In this document: one piece after another, positions 48,785 through 59,255 of the stretch
How the letters are laid out: the number at the start of each line of letters is the position of its first letter
Position numbering within the stretch: the first letter of the stretch is position 1
NCBI RefSeq assembly: GCF_000426065.1
Contig: NZ_AUEQ01000007.1
Coordinates: forward strand, 310,001-374,000
Reading direction: 5' to 3'
From: Mycobacterium sp. URHD0025
Lineage (GTDB): Bacteria > Actinomycetota > Actinomycetes > Mycobacteriales > Mycobacteriaceae
DNA length: 64,000 bases
The notes under the pieces: generated by a model
What the model was told of the DNA's origin: nothing
Seen by the model: only the letters and a program-made list of their open reading frames with translations
The model's database searches: none
Made by a program: the position numbers and the translations under genes

Positions 48785-50236
48785 GTGCTATTAGGCCCAG
48801 TTGAAATCGCCTCGATCGACGAATGGGCGCCAGAGCAGGGTTCCCTGATTTCATGGCAGCCCACTGAGGCTTCGCTCGCCAAGGCGCGCGAAGCACCGGA
48901 GAGCCCGGTGCCTGCGAGCTACATGCAGACGCGCCACCTGCGAAGTTTCGTCGAGCAGGGCACCCGGGGCGTCGACCACTCGCGGCTGTTCATCGCGGCT
49001 TGCGATATGCCTGGACGCTGCGACATCCGGGCGATGACATATGTGATCAACGCGCATCTGCGGCGGCACAGTACATATCGGAGCTGGTTCGAGTACCGAC
49101 GAGCCGACGACGGGGACACTGTTGTCCGGCACACCATGCCCGACGCCGCCGATATCGAGTTCGTGCCCAAACGCCACGGCTCGGCTGACGTCGGCACATT
49201 GCGCGATCAGGTGGCGGCCACCCCGGATTCGTTGCAGTGGGACAGCTTTCGATTCGGCGTGATCCAACGTGAGGACAAGTTCACGTTCTGGGCCAGCATC
49301 GATCACCTCCACGTGGACGGCCAGTTCGTCGGCGTGGGGTTGCTCGAGTTCCAGGCGATGTACTCGACGCTGGTGTCCGGTGCGCCACCGCTGCAGCTCC
49401 CGGATGCCGGCAGCTATGACCAGTACTGTCTGCGCCAGCGTGAGTTCACGTCGTCGCTCACCCTCGATACGCCCGAAGTGAAAACCTGGTTGTCCTTCGC
49501 AGAGAAGAACAACGGGACGTTTCCGGTGTTCCCACTGCCGCTCGACGACGGCACCTCGTCGACCGGCGGTGACCTCGTGGCTGTCAAGCTGATGGACACG
49601 CAGCAGACCGAGCGGTTCGAAGACCTTTGCGTGGCAGCCGGTTCGCGGTTCATCGGCGGACTGTTCGCGGTCGTAGCCCACGCGCTCCATGAGTTGACCG
49701 GACTGGAGACGTATTACGGGCTGACTCCCATCGACACCCGCACACCCAACGAGCTGACGACGCAGGGCTGGTTCACCGGTTTGATCCCCGTGGTCGTGCC
49801 CGTCGCCGGTACGTCGTTCACCGACAGCATCCGCGCCGCCCAACGCGACTTCGATGCCGGCAGACCGGCCGCGCTCGTGCCGTTCGAGCGGGTGGTCGAG
49901 CTGGCCCCACATCTGGTACCGCCGCAGCCGCTTTTTCCCATGCTGAATTTCTTCGACGCCAGTTCGGGACCGATGGCCCCACTGCTGACGAATCTGCAAG
50001 ACGGCGTGAAGATCGCGACGCTCAGCGATGGCCGGGTCACCTACCCGTTGAGCACCCTCGTCGGACGCTTCAACGAGACGTTCGCGACGGTCGTGTTCCC
50101 CAAGAACGCGGTGGCTCGACAGACCGTGGATCGGTACGTGGCCGCGCTCAAGGACGTCTGTGATCGTGTAACCGGCGACGACGACATGCTCGTGATGTCC
50201 GCTCGCAACGGCGCCGAGCGGCTACCCGTGCGCTGA
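48785..50236 (+). CDS. papA1: Polyketide-associated acyltransferase, PapA1-like
   Basis: A 483-aa condensation-fold acyltransferase. It starts at GTG 48785 ([20 protein letters not shown]), preceded by CGGGAGACGA. The catalytic motif HxxxDG is H174-LHV-D178-G in [11 protein letters not shown]. The N-terminus, [15 protein letters not shown] and the NFFDA phrase agree with my memory of PapA1 of the sulfolipid locus. PapA1 loads Pks2 products onto the sulfotrehalose core. It lies 64 bp after the PKS and 38 bp before mmpL, the pks2-papA1-mmpL8 order of M. tuberculosis. PapA3 of trehalose polyphleates is the alternative identity. Confidence 0.85.
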   Translation: MLLGPVEIASIDEWAPEQGSLISWQPTEASLAKAREAPESPVPASYMQTRHLRSFVEQGTRGVDHSRLFIAACDMPGRCDIRAMTYVINAHLRRHSTYRSWFEYRRADDGDTVVRHTMPDAADIEFVPKRHGSADVGTLRDQVAATPDSLQWDSFRFGVIQREDKFTFWASIDHLHVDGQFVGVGLLEFQAMYSTLVSGAPPLQLPDAGSYDQYCLRQREFTSSLTLDTPEVKTWLSFAEKNNGTFPVFPLPLDDGTSSTGGDLVAVKLMDTQQTERFEDLCVAAGSRFIGGLFAVVAHALHELTGLETYYGLTPIDTRTPNELTTQGWFTGLIPVVVPVAGTSFTDSIRAAQRDFDAGRPAALVPFERVVELAPHLVPPQPLFPMLNFFDASSGPMAPLLTNLQDGVKIATLSDGRVTYPLSTLVGRFNETFATVVFPKNAVARQTVDRYVAALKDVCDRVTGDDDMLVMSARNGAERLPVR

Positions 50237-50274
50237 GGAGTGGATCAGATGGGCAGGCGCGTCGGCGTACTATT

Positions 50275-53200
50275 TTGAGGGTCAGCAGAGTTTTCAGGCG
50301 GTTTCGAGTGGCGCGGCGAACGGATGCGGCCGATCCAGACGGCGGCATCTTCGCCCGGCTCGGCGACGTCATCGTGCGCTTCCCGTGGTTGGTCATCGCG
50401 CTGTGGCTGGCGCTCGCTGTGTGCCTGCCTGCTGTCTCCCCGACGTTGAAGGAGATGGCCGAGAGACGGCCCGTCGCAATCCTTCCCGACGATGCGCCGG
50501 CCATGGTGGCCAGCAAGCAGATGCTGACGGCCTTCCAGCAGGCCGGCACGGACAGTTTCGTCGTGGTGGTGTTGACCAACGACGACGGTCTGACCAAGTC
50601 GGACGAGGCGGTGTACCGCACTCTCGTCGAAGCGCTGCACCGCGACACCGGTGATGTGGCCAAGCTGCAGGATTTCTTGAGCGCGCCGCCGCTGCGCGAG
50701 GTGATGACGAGCAAGGACAACAAGGCGTGGTTGCTGCCCATCACCTTGCCGGGAACCCTTGGCACGCCCCAGTCCAAACAGGCGTACGCCCGGGTGGCAG
50801 AGGTGGTCAATCGCGAAGTCACCAACACCTCGTTGACTCCGCACATGACCGGCCCGGCCGCCACTGTGGCGGATCTGAATGTGGTGGGGGAGCGCGACCT
50901 GAAGGTGATCGAGTTCGCGATCACCGTGCTGGTGCTGTTCATCCTGCTGTTGATCTATCGCAATCCGGTGACCATGGTGGTGCCACTGGCGTCGATCGGT
51001 GTGGCGGTGGTGGTGGCCCAGGCCGTCGTTGCGTCCGCCGCGCTGTTGGGCCTCGGTATCGCCAATCAGACGATCGTCTTCATGAGCGGCATGATGGTGG
51101 GTGCCGGCATCGACTATGCGGTGTTCCTGATCAGTCGTTACCACGACTATCTGCGCCAGGGAGAGGCCTCCGATGAGGCGGTCCGAAAAGCGCTGGTCTC
51201 CATAGGCAAGGTGATCGCGGCGTCCGCGGCGACCGTCGCGGTGACGTTCCTCGGGATGTCGTTCACCAAACTCGGACTGTTCTCGTCGGTCGGACCGGCT
51301 TTGGCGATAGCGATCTCAGTGGCGTTCCTGGGTGCGGTCACGCTGCTTCCGGCGGTGTTGACGATCGTGGGACGGCGCGGTTGGATCGCGCCGCGCCGCG
51401 ACCTGACGACCCGGTTCTGGCGACGCTCGGGTATGCGGATCGTGCGCAGGCCCGTCGCACATCTGGTCGCCAGCCTGATCATCTTGGCCATCCTGTCGGG
51501 ATTCGTCCTGACGACCAACTACAACTACGACGATCGAAAAGCGCTGCCGGTCAATGCCACCAGTTCGCAGGGTTATACCGCGCTGGAGCAGCACTTTCCG
51601 CTGAACTCCATCGTTCCGCAGTACCTGGTCATCAGCTCCACGAAGGACCTTCGCGAACCGCAGGCGCTTGCCGATCTCGAACAGATGGTGCAGCGGATCG
51701 GCCAGTTGCCGAACATGGGGTTGGTCCGGGGTATCACCCGTCCCACCGGCCAGCCGCTGGAGCAGGCGAAGATCTCCTATCAGGCCGGCGAGGTGGGTAA
51801 ACAACTCGGAGCGGGATCGCAGCAGATCGTGCAACGGACAAGTGATCTGGCTCGACTGAACTCCGGGGCAGGTGAGCTCGCCGACAGCCTTGGCACAGTA
51901 CGGGGGCAGGTCACCCAGGCGATCGACCAGGCCCGGGGCATGCTCGACACACTGGCGGCGGTCCAGAACACGGTGGGCGGCAACAAGACTCTGCGGGATA
52001 TCGACAACGCGACCAAGCTCGTCAGCAATATGCGATCGCTCGGCGAGTCGATCGGGCTCAACGTCTCCAACCTGTCCAACAGCTTCGAATGGCTTGCCCC
52101 GGTACTCACCGCGTTGAACGCCAGCCCGGTGTGCGATGCGGATCCCGGCTGTGTCACCGCGCGAAACCAGTTGGTCCGGCTGTCGGTGGCACGCTCCGAC
52201 GGCACTTTCGACCGGCTTGCCGAGCTGGGCCGGGAACTGCAGAACACGGAGGCTGCGCAGTCACTGGCCAACACGACGACGGGCTTGCGACGTGCCCTCA
52301 ACACTGCCTCCACTGCGATGCGTTCACTGGGCCTGAACAATCCGGGCAGTGTGCAGTCCCGGTTGAACAACGTGCAGAGCGGGGCCGACAAGCTGGCGGA
52401 CGCCGGCCGGCAGGTCGCCGATGGAGTCCAGCAGCTGGTGGGCGAGACGCTGAAGATGAGCGGCAGCCTGGCCGAGGCTTCGGCGTTCCTGATGACGCTC
52501 AAACATGACGCGACCACCCCGGCGATGGCTGGATTCTATGTTCCGCCAACCAGTTTCGGGATCGAAGACTTCAAGAAGGCAGCTCAGCTGTTCATCTCGC
52601 CGGATGGCCATTCGGTGCGTTACCTGCTTCAGACGGATCTGAATCCGTTCAGTGTCGAAGCGATGGACCAGGTGAACGAGATCATGGAAACCGCCCGCGG
52701 GGCACAACCCAATACCGAGCTCGCTGACGCGTCGGTGTCAGTGGTGGGCTTCCCGGTGATCTTGCGCGACACCCGCGACTACTACAACCACGACATCCGG
52801 TTCATCGTGGTGGTGACCATCCTGGTGGTCCTGCTGATCCTCGTCGCGCTGCTGCGTGCGATCGTGGCGCCGCTGTACCTGATCCTGTCCGTGGTGATCT
52901 CATATCTCGCGGCCCTCGGGATCGGCACAGTCTTCTTCCAGTTCCTGCTGGGGCAGCAATTGCACTGGAGTGTCCCGGGATTGACCTTCATCATCCTGGT
53001 GGCGGTCGGCGCGGACTACAACATGCTGCTGATATCGCGGATTCGTGAGGAGTCCGCACGTGGTCTGCGGCTCGGTGTCATCCGCACGGTAGGGGCCACC
53101 GGCGGCGTGATCACCGCGGCCGGACTCATCTTCGCCGCCACCATGTTCGGGCTGGTCTTCAGCAGCATCAGCACGATGGTGCAGTCCGGATTCGTGGTCG

Positions 53201-53325
53201 GCGTGGGATTGCTGATCGACACGTTCCTGGTCCGGACCATCACCGTTCCCGCGGCGGCAACCCTGGTCGGTAAGGCCAATTGGTGGCCGTCGCGGGCGGG
53301 AGCGGGACCAGGCCACGGCCACTGA
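50275..53325 (+). CDS. mmpL8: RND-type lipid transporter MmpL (MmpL8/MmpL10 class)
   Basis: A 1016-aa MmpL protein with two blocks of membrane helices. Conserved intramembrane motifs are [19 protein letters not shown] in the first half and [16 protein letters not shown] in the second. The first outer loop has [17 protein letters not shown], and the large second loop (about 430-830) is rich in helices and holds CDADPGC. The class exports trehalose-based lipids; MmpL8 carries the sulfolipid precursor. TTG at 50275 is listed; GTG 50308 would remove 11 residues. No MmpL7-like truncation. Converges on the secreted acyltransferase gene, 25 bp apart. Confidence 0.92.
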   Translation: MRVSRVFRRFRVARRTDAADPDGGIFARLGDVIVRFPWLVIALWLALAVCLPAVSPTLKEMAERRPVAILPDDAPAMVASKQMLTAFQQAGTDSFVVVVLTNDDGLTKSDEAVYRTLVEALHRDTGDVAKLQDFLSAPPLREVMTSKDNKAWLLPITLPGTLGTPQSKQAYARVAEVVNREVTNTSLTPHMTGPAATVADLNVVGERDLKVIEFAITVLVLFILLLIYRNPVTMVVPLASIGVAVVVAQAVVASAALLGLGIANQTIVFMSGMMVGAGIDYAVFLISRYHDYLRQGEASDEAVRKALVSIGKVIAASAATVAVTFLGMSFTKLGLFSSVGPALAIAISVAFLGAVTLLPAVLTIVGRRGWIAPRRDLTTRFWRRSGMRIVRRPVAHLVASLIILAILSGFVLTTNYNYDDRKALPVNATSSQGYTALEQHFPLNSIVPQYLVISSTKDLREPQALADLEQMVQRIGQLPNMGLVRGITRPTGQPLEQAKISYQAGEVGKQLGAGSQQIVQRTSDLARLNSGAGELADSLGTVRGQVTQAIDQARGMLDTLAAVQNTVGGNKTLRDIDNATKLVSNMRSLGESIGLNVSNLSNSFEWLAPVLTALNASPVCDADPGCVTARNQLVRLSVARSDGTFDRLAELGRELQNTEAAQSLANTTTGLRRALNTASTAMRSLGLNNPGSVQSRLNNVQSGADKLADAGRQVADGVQQLVGETLKMSGSLAEASAFLMTLKHDATTPAMAGFYVPPTSFGIEDFKKAAQLFISPDGHSVRYLLQTDLNPFSVEAMDQVNEIMETARGAQPNTELADASVSVVGFPVILRDTRDYYNHDIRFIVVVTILVVLLILVALLRAIVAPLYLILSVVISYLAALGIGTVFFQFLLGQQLHWSVPGLTFIILVAVGADYNMLLISRIREESARGLRLGVIRTVGATGGVITAAGLIFAATMFGLVFSSISTMVQSGFVVGVGLLIDTFLVRTITVPAAATLVGKANWWPSRAGAGPGHGH

Positions 53326-53350
53326 GCATGGCCGCGCCGCGTCGGGTGGA

Positions 53351-54472
53351 TCAGCGCTTCTTCTTGCCCTTGGGCAGCAGCGGGATGCCGTTCTTGGGCA
53401 GCGGGATCCCGTTCTTGGGTAGCTGCACCCCGTTCTTGGGTAGCAGTCCCCGAACCTGACTGGCGATCCTGACCGCGTTGACGGTGTTGCCCGCGACGTT
53501 GGTGGCTGTCGAAACGGCGTTGATGGGCACAGAGATCGGCGTCGCGATGTCGCCCGGTGCGATGCCATTGAGGTTCGGCAGGCGCAGTCCTTGCTCGGCC
53601 GGCGGGGGAGTCGGGCCGTAGGCGCGATTGACCATCGGGGTGAGCACGCGGTTGAGGTCATCGGCCATCCCGGCCGAGATCGTGCCGCTCTGCCTCATGT
53701 ACTCGACGAGCGGAAGTCCATCCGCAGGAACGAAATACGTCGTGGTGGTGGCACCCTTGCTGTTGGTCGTCACGCTCACGTTCTGCGCCGGGACGCTGGC
53801 CGGGTCCGAGAATGCGGTCGCGGTATGTCCGGTACCACCGGCGATCACCGCGTTCGCCAGCGCCAGCAAGTTGCCGGGCCGGTCCAGCGGATCGCTGAAG
53901 ATGTCGTACTGAGCCACCACATCCACGGTGTCGTACTGGCTTTCGACCGGTGTCGGCACGGCGTAGTTGAGCACCGGGACAGTGGTGCCGGGACGGAACC
54001 ACTTGGTGAACAGATGATCAGGATTGCCGGCCTTGACGAACGTCAGTTGATCCGGCGCCGGCGCGTCGGGGTCGTTGGCGAGGCGGGCTTGTTCGGCGTT
54101 GAGGGCCAGAACGCCCTGCGACAGTCCGGTGACGGTGACGTCGCCGTCGGTGCCGCGTATCCGCGAGTCGAGATTGTTGGTGCCCTGATCGACCGACTGT
54201 GCCAGGGTGGGCGAGTTCTTACCGGTGATGGGCCACAGGCTGCCCGGATACGGGACGACTTCGCGCGTCGCGCCGGCACTGTCGTAGTACTTCGCACCGA
54301 TCTCCGGTTGTGTGGAGGGGTTGAAGTGGTACAGGGCACGCAACCCCGGATAGGGCGACGGCGATGTACCCGGAACGATCAACGCGGTCTCGGCCGACGC
54401 CACACCGCAGCTGAAAGCGGTCAGCGAACCGACCATTCCTGCGGCGACGGCGGCAGCGAAAAGTCGGTTCAT
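53351..54472 (-). CDS. chp1: Secreted PE-PPE-domain acyltransferase, Chp1-like
   Basis: A 373-aa protein with a signal peptide (1-27, LFAAAVAAGMVGSLTAFS, cleavage after ASA). An alpha/beta-hydrolase PE-PPE domain follows, whose nucleophile is S118 in VTGLSQG. In M. tuberculosis the Chp1 enzyme (Rv3822) transfers acyl groups between sulfolipid precursors outside the membrane. The C-terminus carries a short tandem repeat LPKNG (four copies, about 345-367) and ends in GKKKR, unusual for this family. Strong AGGAGG 4 bp upstream of ATG 54472; upstream in-frame codons are rejected. Chp2 or the TPP 'PE' transferase is an alternative. Confidence 0.85.
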   Translation of the reverse strand: MNRLFAAAVAAGMVGSLTAFSCGVASAETALIVPGTSPSPYPGLRALYHFNPSTQPEIGAKYYDSAGATREVVPYPGSLWPITGKNSPTLAQSVDQGTNNLDSRIRGTDGDVTVTGLSQGVLALNAEQARLANDPDAPAPDQLTFVKAGNPDHLFTKWFRPGTTVPVLNYAVPTPVESQYDTVDVVAQYDIFSDPLDRPGNLLALANAVIAGGTGHTATAFSDPASVPAQNVSVTTNSKGATTTTYFVPADGLPLVEYMRQSGTISAGMADDLNRVLTPMVNRAYGPTPPPAEQGLRLPNLNGIAPGDIATPISVPINAVSTATNVAGNTVNAVRIASQVRGLLPKNGVQLPKNGIPLPKNGIPLLPKGKKKR

Positions 54473-54700
54473 TCGTCCTCCTGACGGCGGGCAAGTGAAA
54501 ACACCCGGCAAATTTGCATCCCCGCGATCGTATCCCGTCCCGGCAGCAGGATCGAGTGCTCGCCCGATCTTTGTTCTCATTGTGTGTGCCTTCATGTTTC
54601 CGCGCCCCGGGGCGCTGTGGCCGGCCGCAGCCGTCAGGCCGCGGGCCTCCGGATCGTCAGCAAACCACGGTATTCGGCGGCCGGCTCCACGTCGGCGCCG

Positions 54701-55420
54701 TCACAAGTGCACGAGCCCCATCGCCAGGATCAGACAACCGCCCACGGCAACAATGACCGCCATGTCGCGTCGTCGTCTGTCCTGCACCCAGGTGTGCAGG
54801 GAGGACAACAATATTTGAGTTTTCTTCGGCGCGGCGATGTACCCGATCAAGGGCAACTCGACCAGTGTGAAGGCCACGACGTTGAACAGCAGCAGCGCTT
54901 GAGCTTGCACGACGGGACTCTCACCGGAAGCCAGGATCACCGCCATTGCGCCCATGAAATTGGCTGAGGGCAAGGCAGTTCCGAGTCCGCTCACCCACGC
55001 CACCCACAACGAGTCACCCTGGAGTGCCCGGCGAAGCCGAGCGAATGTCGTTGTGCGTGTCTCTGCCTGATTCATCCCCGGCGTCGCCGTCGTCTGCCCC
55101 GTGGACACCGCCGCAGAGCGCCGGCGCAGCTTGGGCATCGAGAGATTGGACGCCAGCACCAGCGCGATGACCAGGGCGACCAGGCCCACGGTGATCTGCA
55201 CCGAAGGAACGGTGAATCGGCCGGACGCCAGCGGGGTGGACCGCAGGACGAAGAGCACGACGAGACCGACGCCCATTCCCATGGTGAATCCGCCCGAGAG
55301 GAACGCCAACAATTGCAGGAGTGGACGCGGACGGTTGAGCATCAGGACGGCGAGCCCGATTCGGATCGGTTCGAAGATCACCGCGAAGGCCATGACCAAC
55401 ACGGTTGCCCACATGAGCAT
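54701..55420 (-). CDS. sap: GAP-family membrane protein, Sap-like
   Basis: A 239-aa membrane protein with about six helices, a central cytoplasmic loop (about 95-135), and FLSGGFTMGMGVGLVVLFVL in the N-terminal half. It belongs to the GPL-addressing-protein (Gap/Sap) family that assists MmpL-dependent lipid display; Sap (Rv3821) serves sulfolipid-1. Start at ATG 55420; ATG 55414 also possible. Located 228 bp before the chp1-like start on the same strand, so the two probably form an operon, and divergent from stf0. Confidence 0.87.
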   Translation of the reverse strand: MLMWATVLVMAFAVIFEPIRIGLAVLMLNRPRPLLQLLAFLSGGFTMGMGVGLVVLFVLRSTPLASGRFTVPSVQITVGLVALVIALVLASNLSMPKLRRRSAAVSTGQTTATPGMNQAETRTTTFARLRRALQGDSLWVAWVSGLGTALPSANFMGAMAVILASGESPVVQAQALLLFNVVAFTLVELPLIGYIAAPKKTQILLSSLHTWVQDRRRRDMAVIVAVGGCLILAMGLVHL

Positions 55421-55864
55421 GCACCGTACTCTGCGGGCCGGCGGCCTGTGTCATGTCGCCCAGTGGTTTCGGCTCGGTGGCCGGTCAGATCGGCGTTTGC
55501 GGATGAGTATGGGAACGTGGCGGTAGCAGACCGCCTTGGCTACACTCCCGTGTAGTTTGTGCATCGTGCGAGGCAATCGATTTCTGTTGGAAGTCGTTCG
55601 AGCTGCCCCTAATTCGAGGCACTTGCAGCGCATTGTCGACAAAGTTGGCTGAACGTTCGTGCCATGGATGGGTGAGGATCTGATCGCCGCACTACGGTAC
55701 TGATTTGCGGTCCGTCGGCTGTCGCTTCCGGGGGGAGTCGCAGACGACGCCATACGGACGAAGGAGACGAGTGGCCGGCGAAGGCTCGCGCTTTTCGCGC
55801 ATCGAAGTTGGCGGTAACGGTGTGAGAGCCAGGGGCTGCAGAACCCTGATCGAGGCGGCGTGTC
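55421..55864. other. Divergent promoter region between sap and stf0
   Basis: A 444-bp non-coding stretch, moderately A+T-rich around 55540-55720. It must contain the divergent promoters of the sap-chp1 and stf0 transcripts. No operator of a known regulator could be assigned; I looked for TCACAGC-type PhoP repeats and found none. Confidence 0.5.
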
Positions 55865-56668
55865 ATGGCGGATGACCCCTCGTCGTATCTGGTCCTGGCT
55901 TCCCAGCGCAGCGGCAGTACCTTGTTGGTGGAGTCCCTTCGGTCGACCGGACTCGCCGGAAAACCTGAAGAGTTCTTCCAATTCCAACCGTGGACGAGCC
56001 GTGCTCCGCAACCGCGTGAATGGTTTGCCGAGCTCGATGACGAATCGATTCTGCGCCTGCTCGACCCGTTCGATCCCGGCACACCGGACCTTGCGCCGGC
56101 CCAGATTTGGCGGGACTACGTTCGCACTGTGGGCCGGACGCCCAACGGGGTTTGGGGCGGAAAGTTGATGTGGAATCAGACTCCGCTGTTGCTGAACCGC
56201 GCCAAGGATCTACCCGATCGCTCAGGAGACGGCTTGCGTGCCGCCATCTGCGACGTCATCGGTGAAGAGCCGATATTCGTGCACGTTCACCGCCCGGATG
56301 TGGTCTCACAGGCGGTGTCGTTCTGGCGGGCGGTGCAGACCAAGGTCTGGCGTGGCAAGCCCGAGCCTGTGCGCGACGCGCACGTGCAGTATCACGCCGG
56401 GGCGATCGCACACCTCGTGCAGTTGCTGCGCGCCCAGGAGGAGGGGTGGCGTGGATGGTTCGCCGAGGAGAACATCACGCCCATCGAGGTCTCCTACCCG
56501 GTGTTGTGCAGCGATTTCGCCGGCGTCGCGGGTTCGGTCATGGCGGCGCTGGGTCTCGATCCGCAACTGGCGCCCGGTCCGGCTCTGGAACGACAAGCCG
56601 ACCATCGTTCCGACGAGTGGGCGAATCGCTATCGGGACGATGCCGAGCAGCAAGGGCTCCCGACCTGA
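55865..56668 (+). CDS. stf0: Trehalose 2-sulfotransferase Stf0
   Basis: A 267-aa PAPS-dependent sulfotransferase, the exact length of known Stf0 proteins. The 5'-phosphosulfate loop is [15 protein letters not shown] (11-25). E36, the proposed catalytic base of Stf0, is present in [10 protein letters not shown]. The 3'-phosphate region [18 protein letters not shown] is also visible. Stf0 makes trehalose-2-sulfate, the first committed step of sulfolipid-1. ATG start at 55865. In M. tuberculosis stf0 (Rv0295c) lies far from the sulfolipid genes; here it lies between sap and papA2, which is unusual. PAPS must come from elsewhere; no cysND genes are in this window. Confidence 0.93.
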   Translation: MADDPSSYLVLASQRSGSTLLVESLRSTGLAGKPEEFFQFQPWTSRAPQPREWFAELDDESILRLLDPFDPGTPDLAPAQIWRDYVRTVGRTPNGVWGGKLMWNQTPLLLNRAKDLPDRSGDGLRAAICDVIGEEPIFVHVHRPDVVSQAVSFWRAVQTKVWRGKPEPVRDAHVQYHAGAIAHLVQLLRAQEEGWRGWFAEENITPIEVSYPVLCSDFAGVAGSVMAALGLDPQLAPGPALERQADHRSDEWANRYRDDAEQQGLPT

Positions 56669-57826
56669 TCGACCGATGACAACCGCTGTCATGTGCCGTC
56701 ATCGGCAGATCTTTGCCGTAAACGTCTGTGCGACTTGATTGTCCGGCTGTCGCGGTGAACTGCATCTGGTAGCCGACGGACGCCCTGGCGGCGAATCGAT
56801 ATTGACGTATGCGATATATTTGACCCGGTGTCGGCGGGTGCTTGCGCATTCACATAGTGCAACTGATTGGCGTGTCGTATCACCGTCCGCCGCAACGTAA
56901 TTCAAACGTATACTCGGCACGCTGGTACGCACGTGTATCGGCGCGCCATGAACGGAATCACCGTGATTCTTTCTCTTGTGGGTTGTCAACCGTTCATGCG
57001 AAACCCGGAATCGTCCTTCTCTGTTGTGCGCTTCCCGGGCGGGTCGAAGATTCCGGAGCGCCGCGCTGTCCGCGCGAGCCGCAACAGGTTGTCCACGTGG
57101 CGGTTTCGCGGCAGGGGTCATGAATCGCGGAGTGTTCTGGGCGGCCCGCGATCCGTATCATCGCACCCCGCGGGATTCGGTGAAGTCGGCCCGGTCGAGT
57201 TCATCGACAACCGCTTTTCGCGGGCAGCGACATAATCGGCGGATTGCCGGTATTGCCGCCTCACACAATTCGATTATGCGGCGATTCCCGCAATCGCCAG
57301 TATTCGTCCGCCGGCGATCGTGGAAACGAATTACGGATTCCGGAAGTAGTTTTCGCGTATTCGAATATCGTGGCCCGACACAAATTTCGGGGCGGGGCAT
57401 CGCGTGGCTTCGCCGACAGTGCACGCTGGCCGCCTCCGGCGCGTGCCGATGGCCAGGCCGAATCTTTGCCATCTGCGCGCCAATTCGCGTGCGGAACGCG
57501 GCCGCCGCCCGCATTGACGTTTCGGCGATTCGTAAACACCGACGCAAACTGCAGCGGCTACGCTGCCAAACTCTGTAGTCCTCTGGTTAGGTGTGACACA
57601 GTGAGAACTTCACGAAACAACGGAGTACGTGATTCCGCGGAAGTGCGACCGGAACAGGAGGCAATGTCTGGCGCGTTCCGGGGGTCGTGGGCAGGCGGCG
57701 AGATGCTCAGCCCTGATATTTGTCCGTGAGGTTCAAGGGTGGTCATGGGGTCTGTGTGTTACGAGACGCCCGCGACTCGACCGGCATGTGTGCCGCTCGA
57801 AATGAGGCCTGTTCGAAGGAGGCTGT
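56669..57826. other. Long non-coding, A+T-richer stretch before papA2
   Basis: About 1.16 kb with no convincing gene on either strand. Frames here are arginine-rich or stop-rich. The stretch 57230-57400 is visibly A+T-richer, with many TTCGATTATG- and AATTACGG-like words. A TATACT box (56909-56914) and a TTGACG box (56799-56804) could be promoter parts. AGGAGG followed by a 21-codon frame (57664-57729, MSGAFRGSWAGGEMLSPDIC...) could be a leader peptide, but its spacing of 2 nt is short. The region must hold the papA2 promoter. Confidence 0.55.
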
Positions 57827-59245
57827 GTGTTTGGGATAGCGACGATCGACGAGTGGGAACCGGCCAGAGGTTCTGTCGTCTGCTGGCATGCTTCGCCGGG
57901 CGCCTGCGAGAAGGCTCGCCAGGCGCCGGTGAATCCGGTGCCGCCGAGCTATCAGCAGACCCAGCACTTGCGCAGATTCGCCGACCACGCAGCACGTGGG
58001 CTGGATATGTCCAGATTGATGATCTTCACGTGGGACGTGCAGGGCAAGTGTGACGTTCGAGCGATGACGTACGTGTTGAGCTGTCACCTGCGCCGCCATG
58101 ACACGTACCGCAGTTGGTTCGAATTCGATGACACCGACAACATCGTCAGGCACACCATCGCCGACCCGGACGACATCGCTGTCACGCCGCAGCGGCACGG
58201 CGACATGAGCGCTGCCGAGCTGCGCGAGCACATCCTGACCACCCCGGATCCGCGGCACTGGGATGGGTTCCGGTTCGGCGTCATCCAGCGGCAGGATCAC
58301 TTCACCTTCTATGCGAGCATCGCTCACCTGTACATCGACCCGATGATCATGGGCGTCCTGTTCGGTGAGATCTACATGATGTACGGCGCATTGGTGCAGG
58401 GCGCCGCGCCGGTGCAGCTGCCGCCGGCCGGCAGCTATGAGGAGTACTGCCTGCAGCAGCGTGACTACACAGCGGGCCTCACGGCCGACTCCCCGGAGAT
58501 CCGTGCCTGGCTTGAGTTCGCCGCGAACAACGACGGAACCCTACCGGCGTTCCCGTTGCCGCTGGGCGATCTGTCCGTGCCCTGCGATGGCGACACGATG
58601 ACCGTTTCGGTGCTGGATGCACACCAGACCGATCGGTTCGAATCGGCCTGCGTCGACGGCGGTGCTCGATTCAGCGGTGGCGTGTTCGCCTGTGCGGCAT
58701 TGGCCACTGCAGAACTCACCGGGGTCGACGCATTTCATGTGATCACACCGACCGACACCCGTACGACGCCGACCGAGCTGGTGACCACGGGCTGGTTCAC
58801 CGGCCTCGTTCCGGTGAGCGTCCCGATGCCCACCTCATCGTTCGCGGATGCCGCACGGGCAGCGCAGGAGTCGTTCGATTCCGACACCTACCTCGCCAAG
58901 GTGCCCTTCGACAGGGTCATGCAGCTCGCTCCGCCGGACCGGGGTGTGAAGAGCCCCCGGCCGGGCAACTTCGTGATGTCGTTCTTAGACGCCAGTGTCG
59001 CACCGCTTTCGACCGTCGCGAGTTCAGATCTGAACTTTCAGATCTACAACGAGGGCCGCGCGTCGCATCAGGTCTCGATGTGGGTCACCAGGTTGAAGAA
59101 CGAGACGGTGGTCACCGCGCTGTTCCCTGGAAACCCTTTGGCGCGCAAGTCCGTGGGCGAGTTCATCGAGGCGATGAAGTCGGTGTACATTCGCGTCGCC
59201 GATGGCCGGCAGAGCACCGCATACGCGCAGAATGTCGCCGTGTAA
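57827..59245 (+). CDS. papA2: Polyketide-associated acyltransferase, PapA2-like
   Basis: A 472-aa condensation-fold acyltransferase. GTG start at 57827 with GAAGGAGG 6 bp upstream. The catalytic motif is H167-LYI-D171 in SIAHLYIDPM, with proline after the aspartate instead of glycine; this and LDMSRLMIFTWD, SFLDAS.APLSTVA match my memory of PapA2. PapA2 adds the first (straight-chain) acyl group to the 2' position of trehalose-2-sulfate. The presence of two distinct PapA proteins with Stf0 separates this locus from the TPP locus. A strong terminator follows. Confidence 0.88.
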   Translation: MFGIATIDEWEPARGSVVCWHASPGACEKARQAPVNPVPPSYQQTQHLRRFADHAARGLDMSRLMIFTWDVQGKCDVRAMTYVLSCHLRRHDTYRSWFEFDDTDNIVRHTIADPDDIAVTPQRHGDMSAAELREHILTTPDPRHWDGFRFGVIQRQDHFTFYASIAHLYIDPMIMGVLFGEIYMMYGALVQGAAPVQLPPAGSYEEYCLQQRDYTAGLTADSPEIRAWLEFAANNDGTLPAFPLPLGDLSVPCDGDTMTVSVLDAHQTDRFESACVDGGARFSGGVFACAALATAELTGVDAFHVITPTDTRTTPTELVTTGWFTGLVPVSVPMPTSSFADAARAAQESFDSDTYLAKVPFDRVMQLAPPDRGVKSPRPGNFVMSFLDASVAPLSTVASSDLNFQIYNEGRASHQVSMWVTRLKNETVVTALFPGNPLARKSVGEFIEAMKSVYIRVADGRQSTAYAQNVAV

Positions 59246-59255
59246 CAGTTCTGAT

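Noticed and set aside
42445..53325. Trehalose polyphleate locus as the sole explanation
   Set aside because: Gene types overlap, but a second PapA with PapA2 features, a Sap-like gene and Stf0 in the same island fit sulfolipid better; the TPP reading is kept as an alternative in the entries.
56699..57121. 140-aa minus-strand frame in the gap before papA2
   Set aside because: Arginine/threonine/serine-rich, no ribosome site, no recognisable motif.
57580..57620. PhoP-like site near papA2 (TCACTGTGTCACACC on the minus strand)
   Set aside because: The two TCAC words are spaced 8 bp, not the 11 bp of the PhoP direct repeat I recall, and the seventh bases do not match.
57664..57729. 21-codon leader peptide before papA2
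   Set aside because: AGGAGG lies only 2 nt before the ATG, too close for good initiation; kept only as a remark in the gap description.
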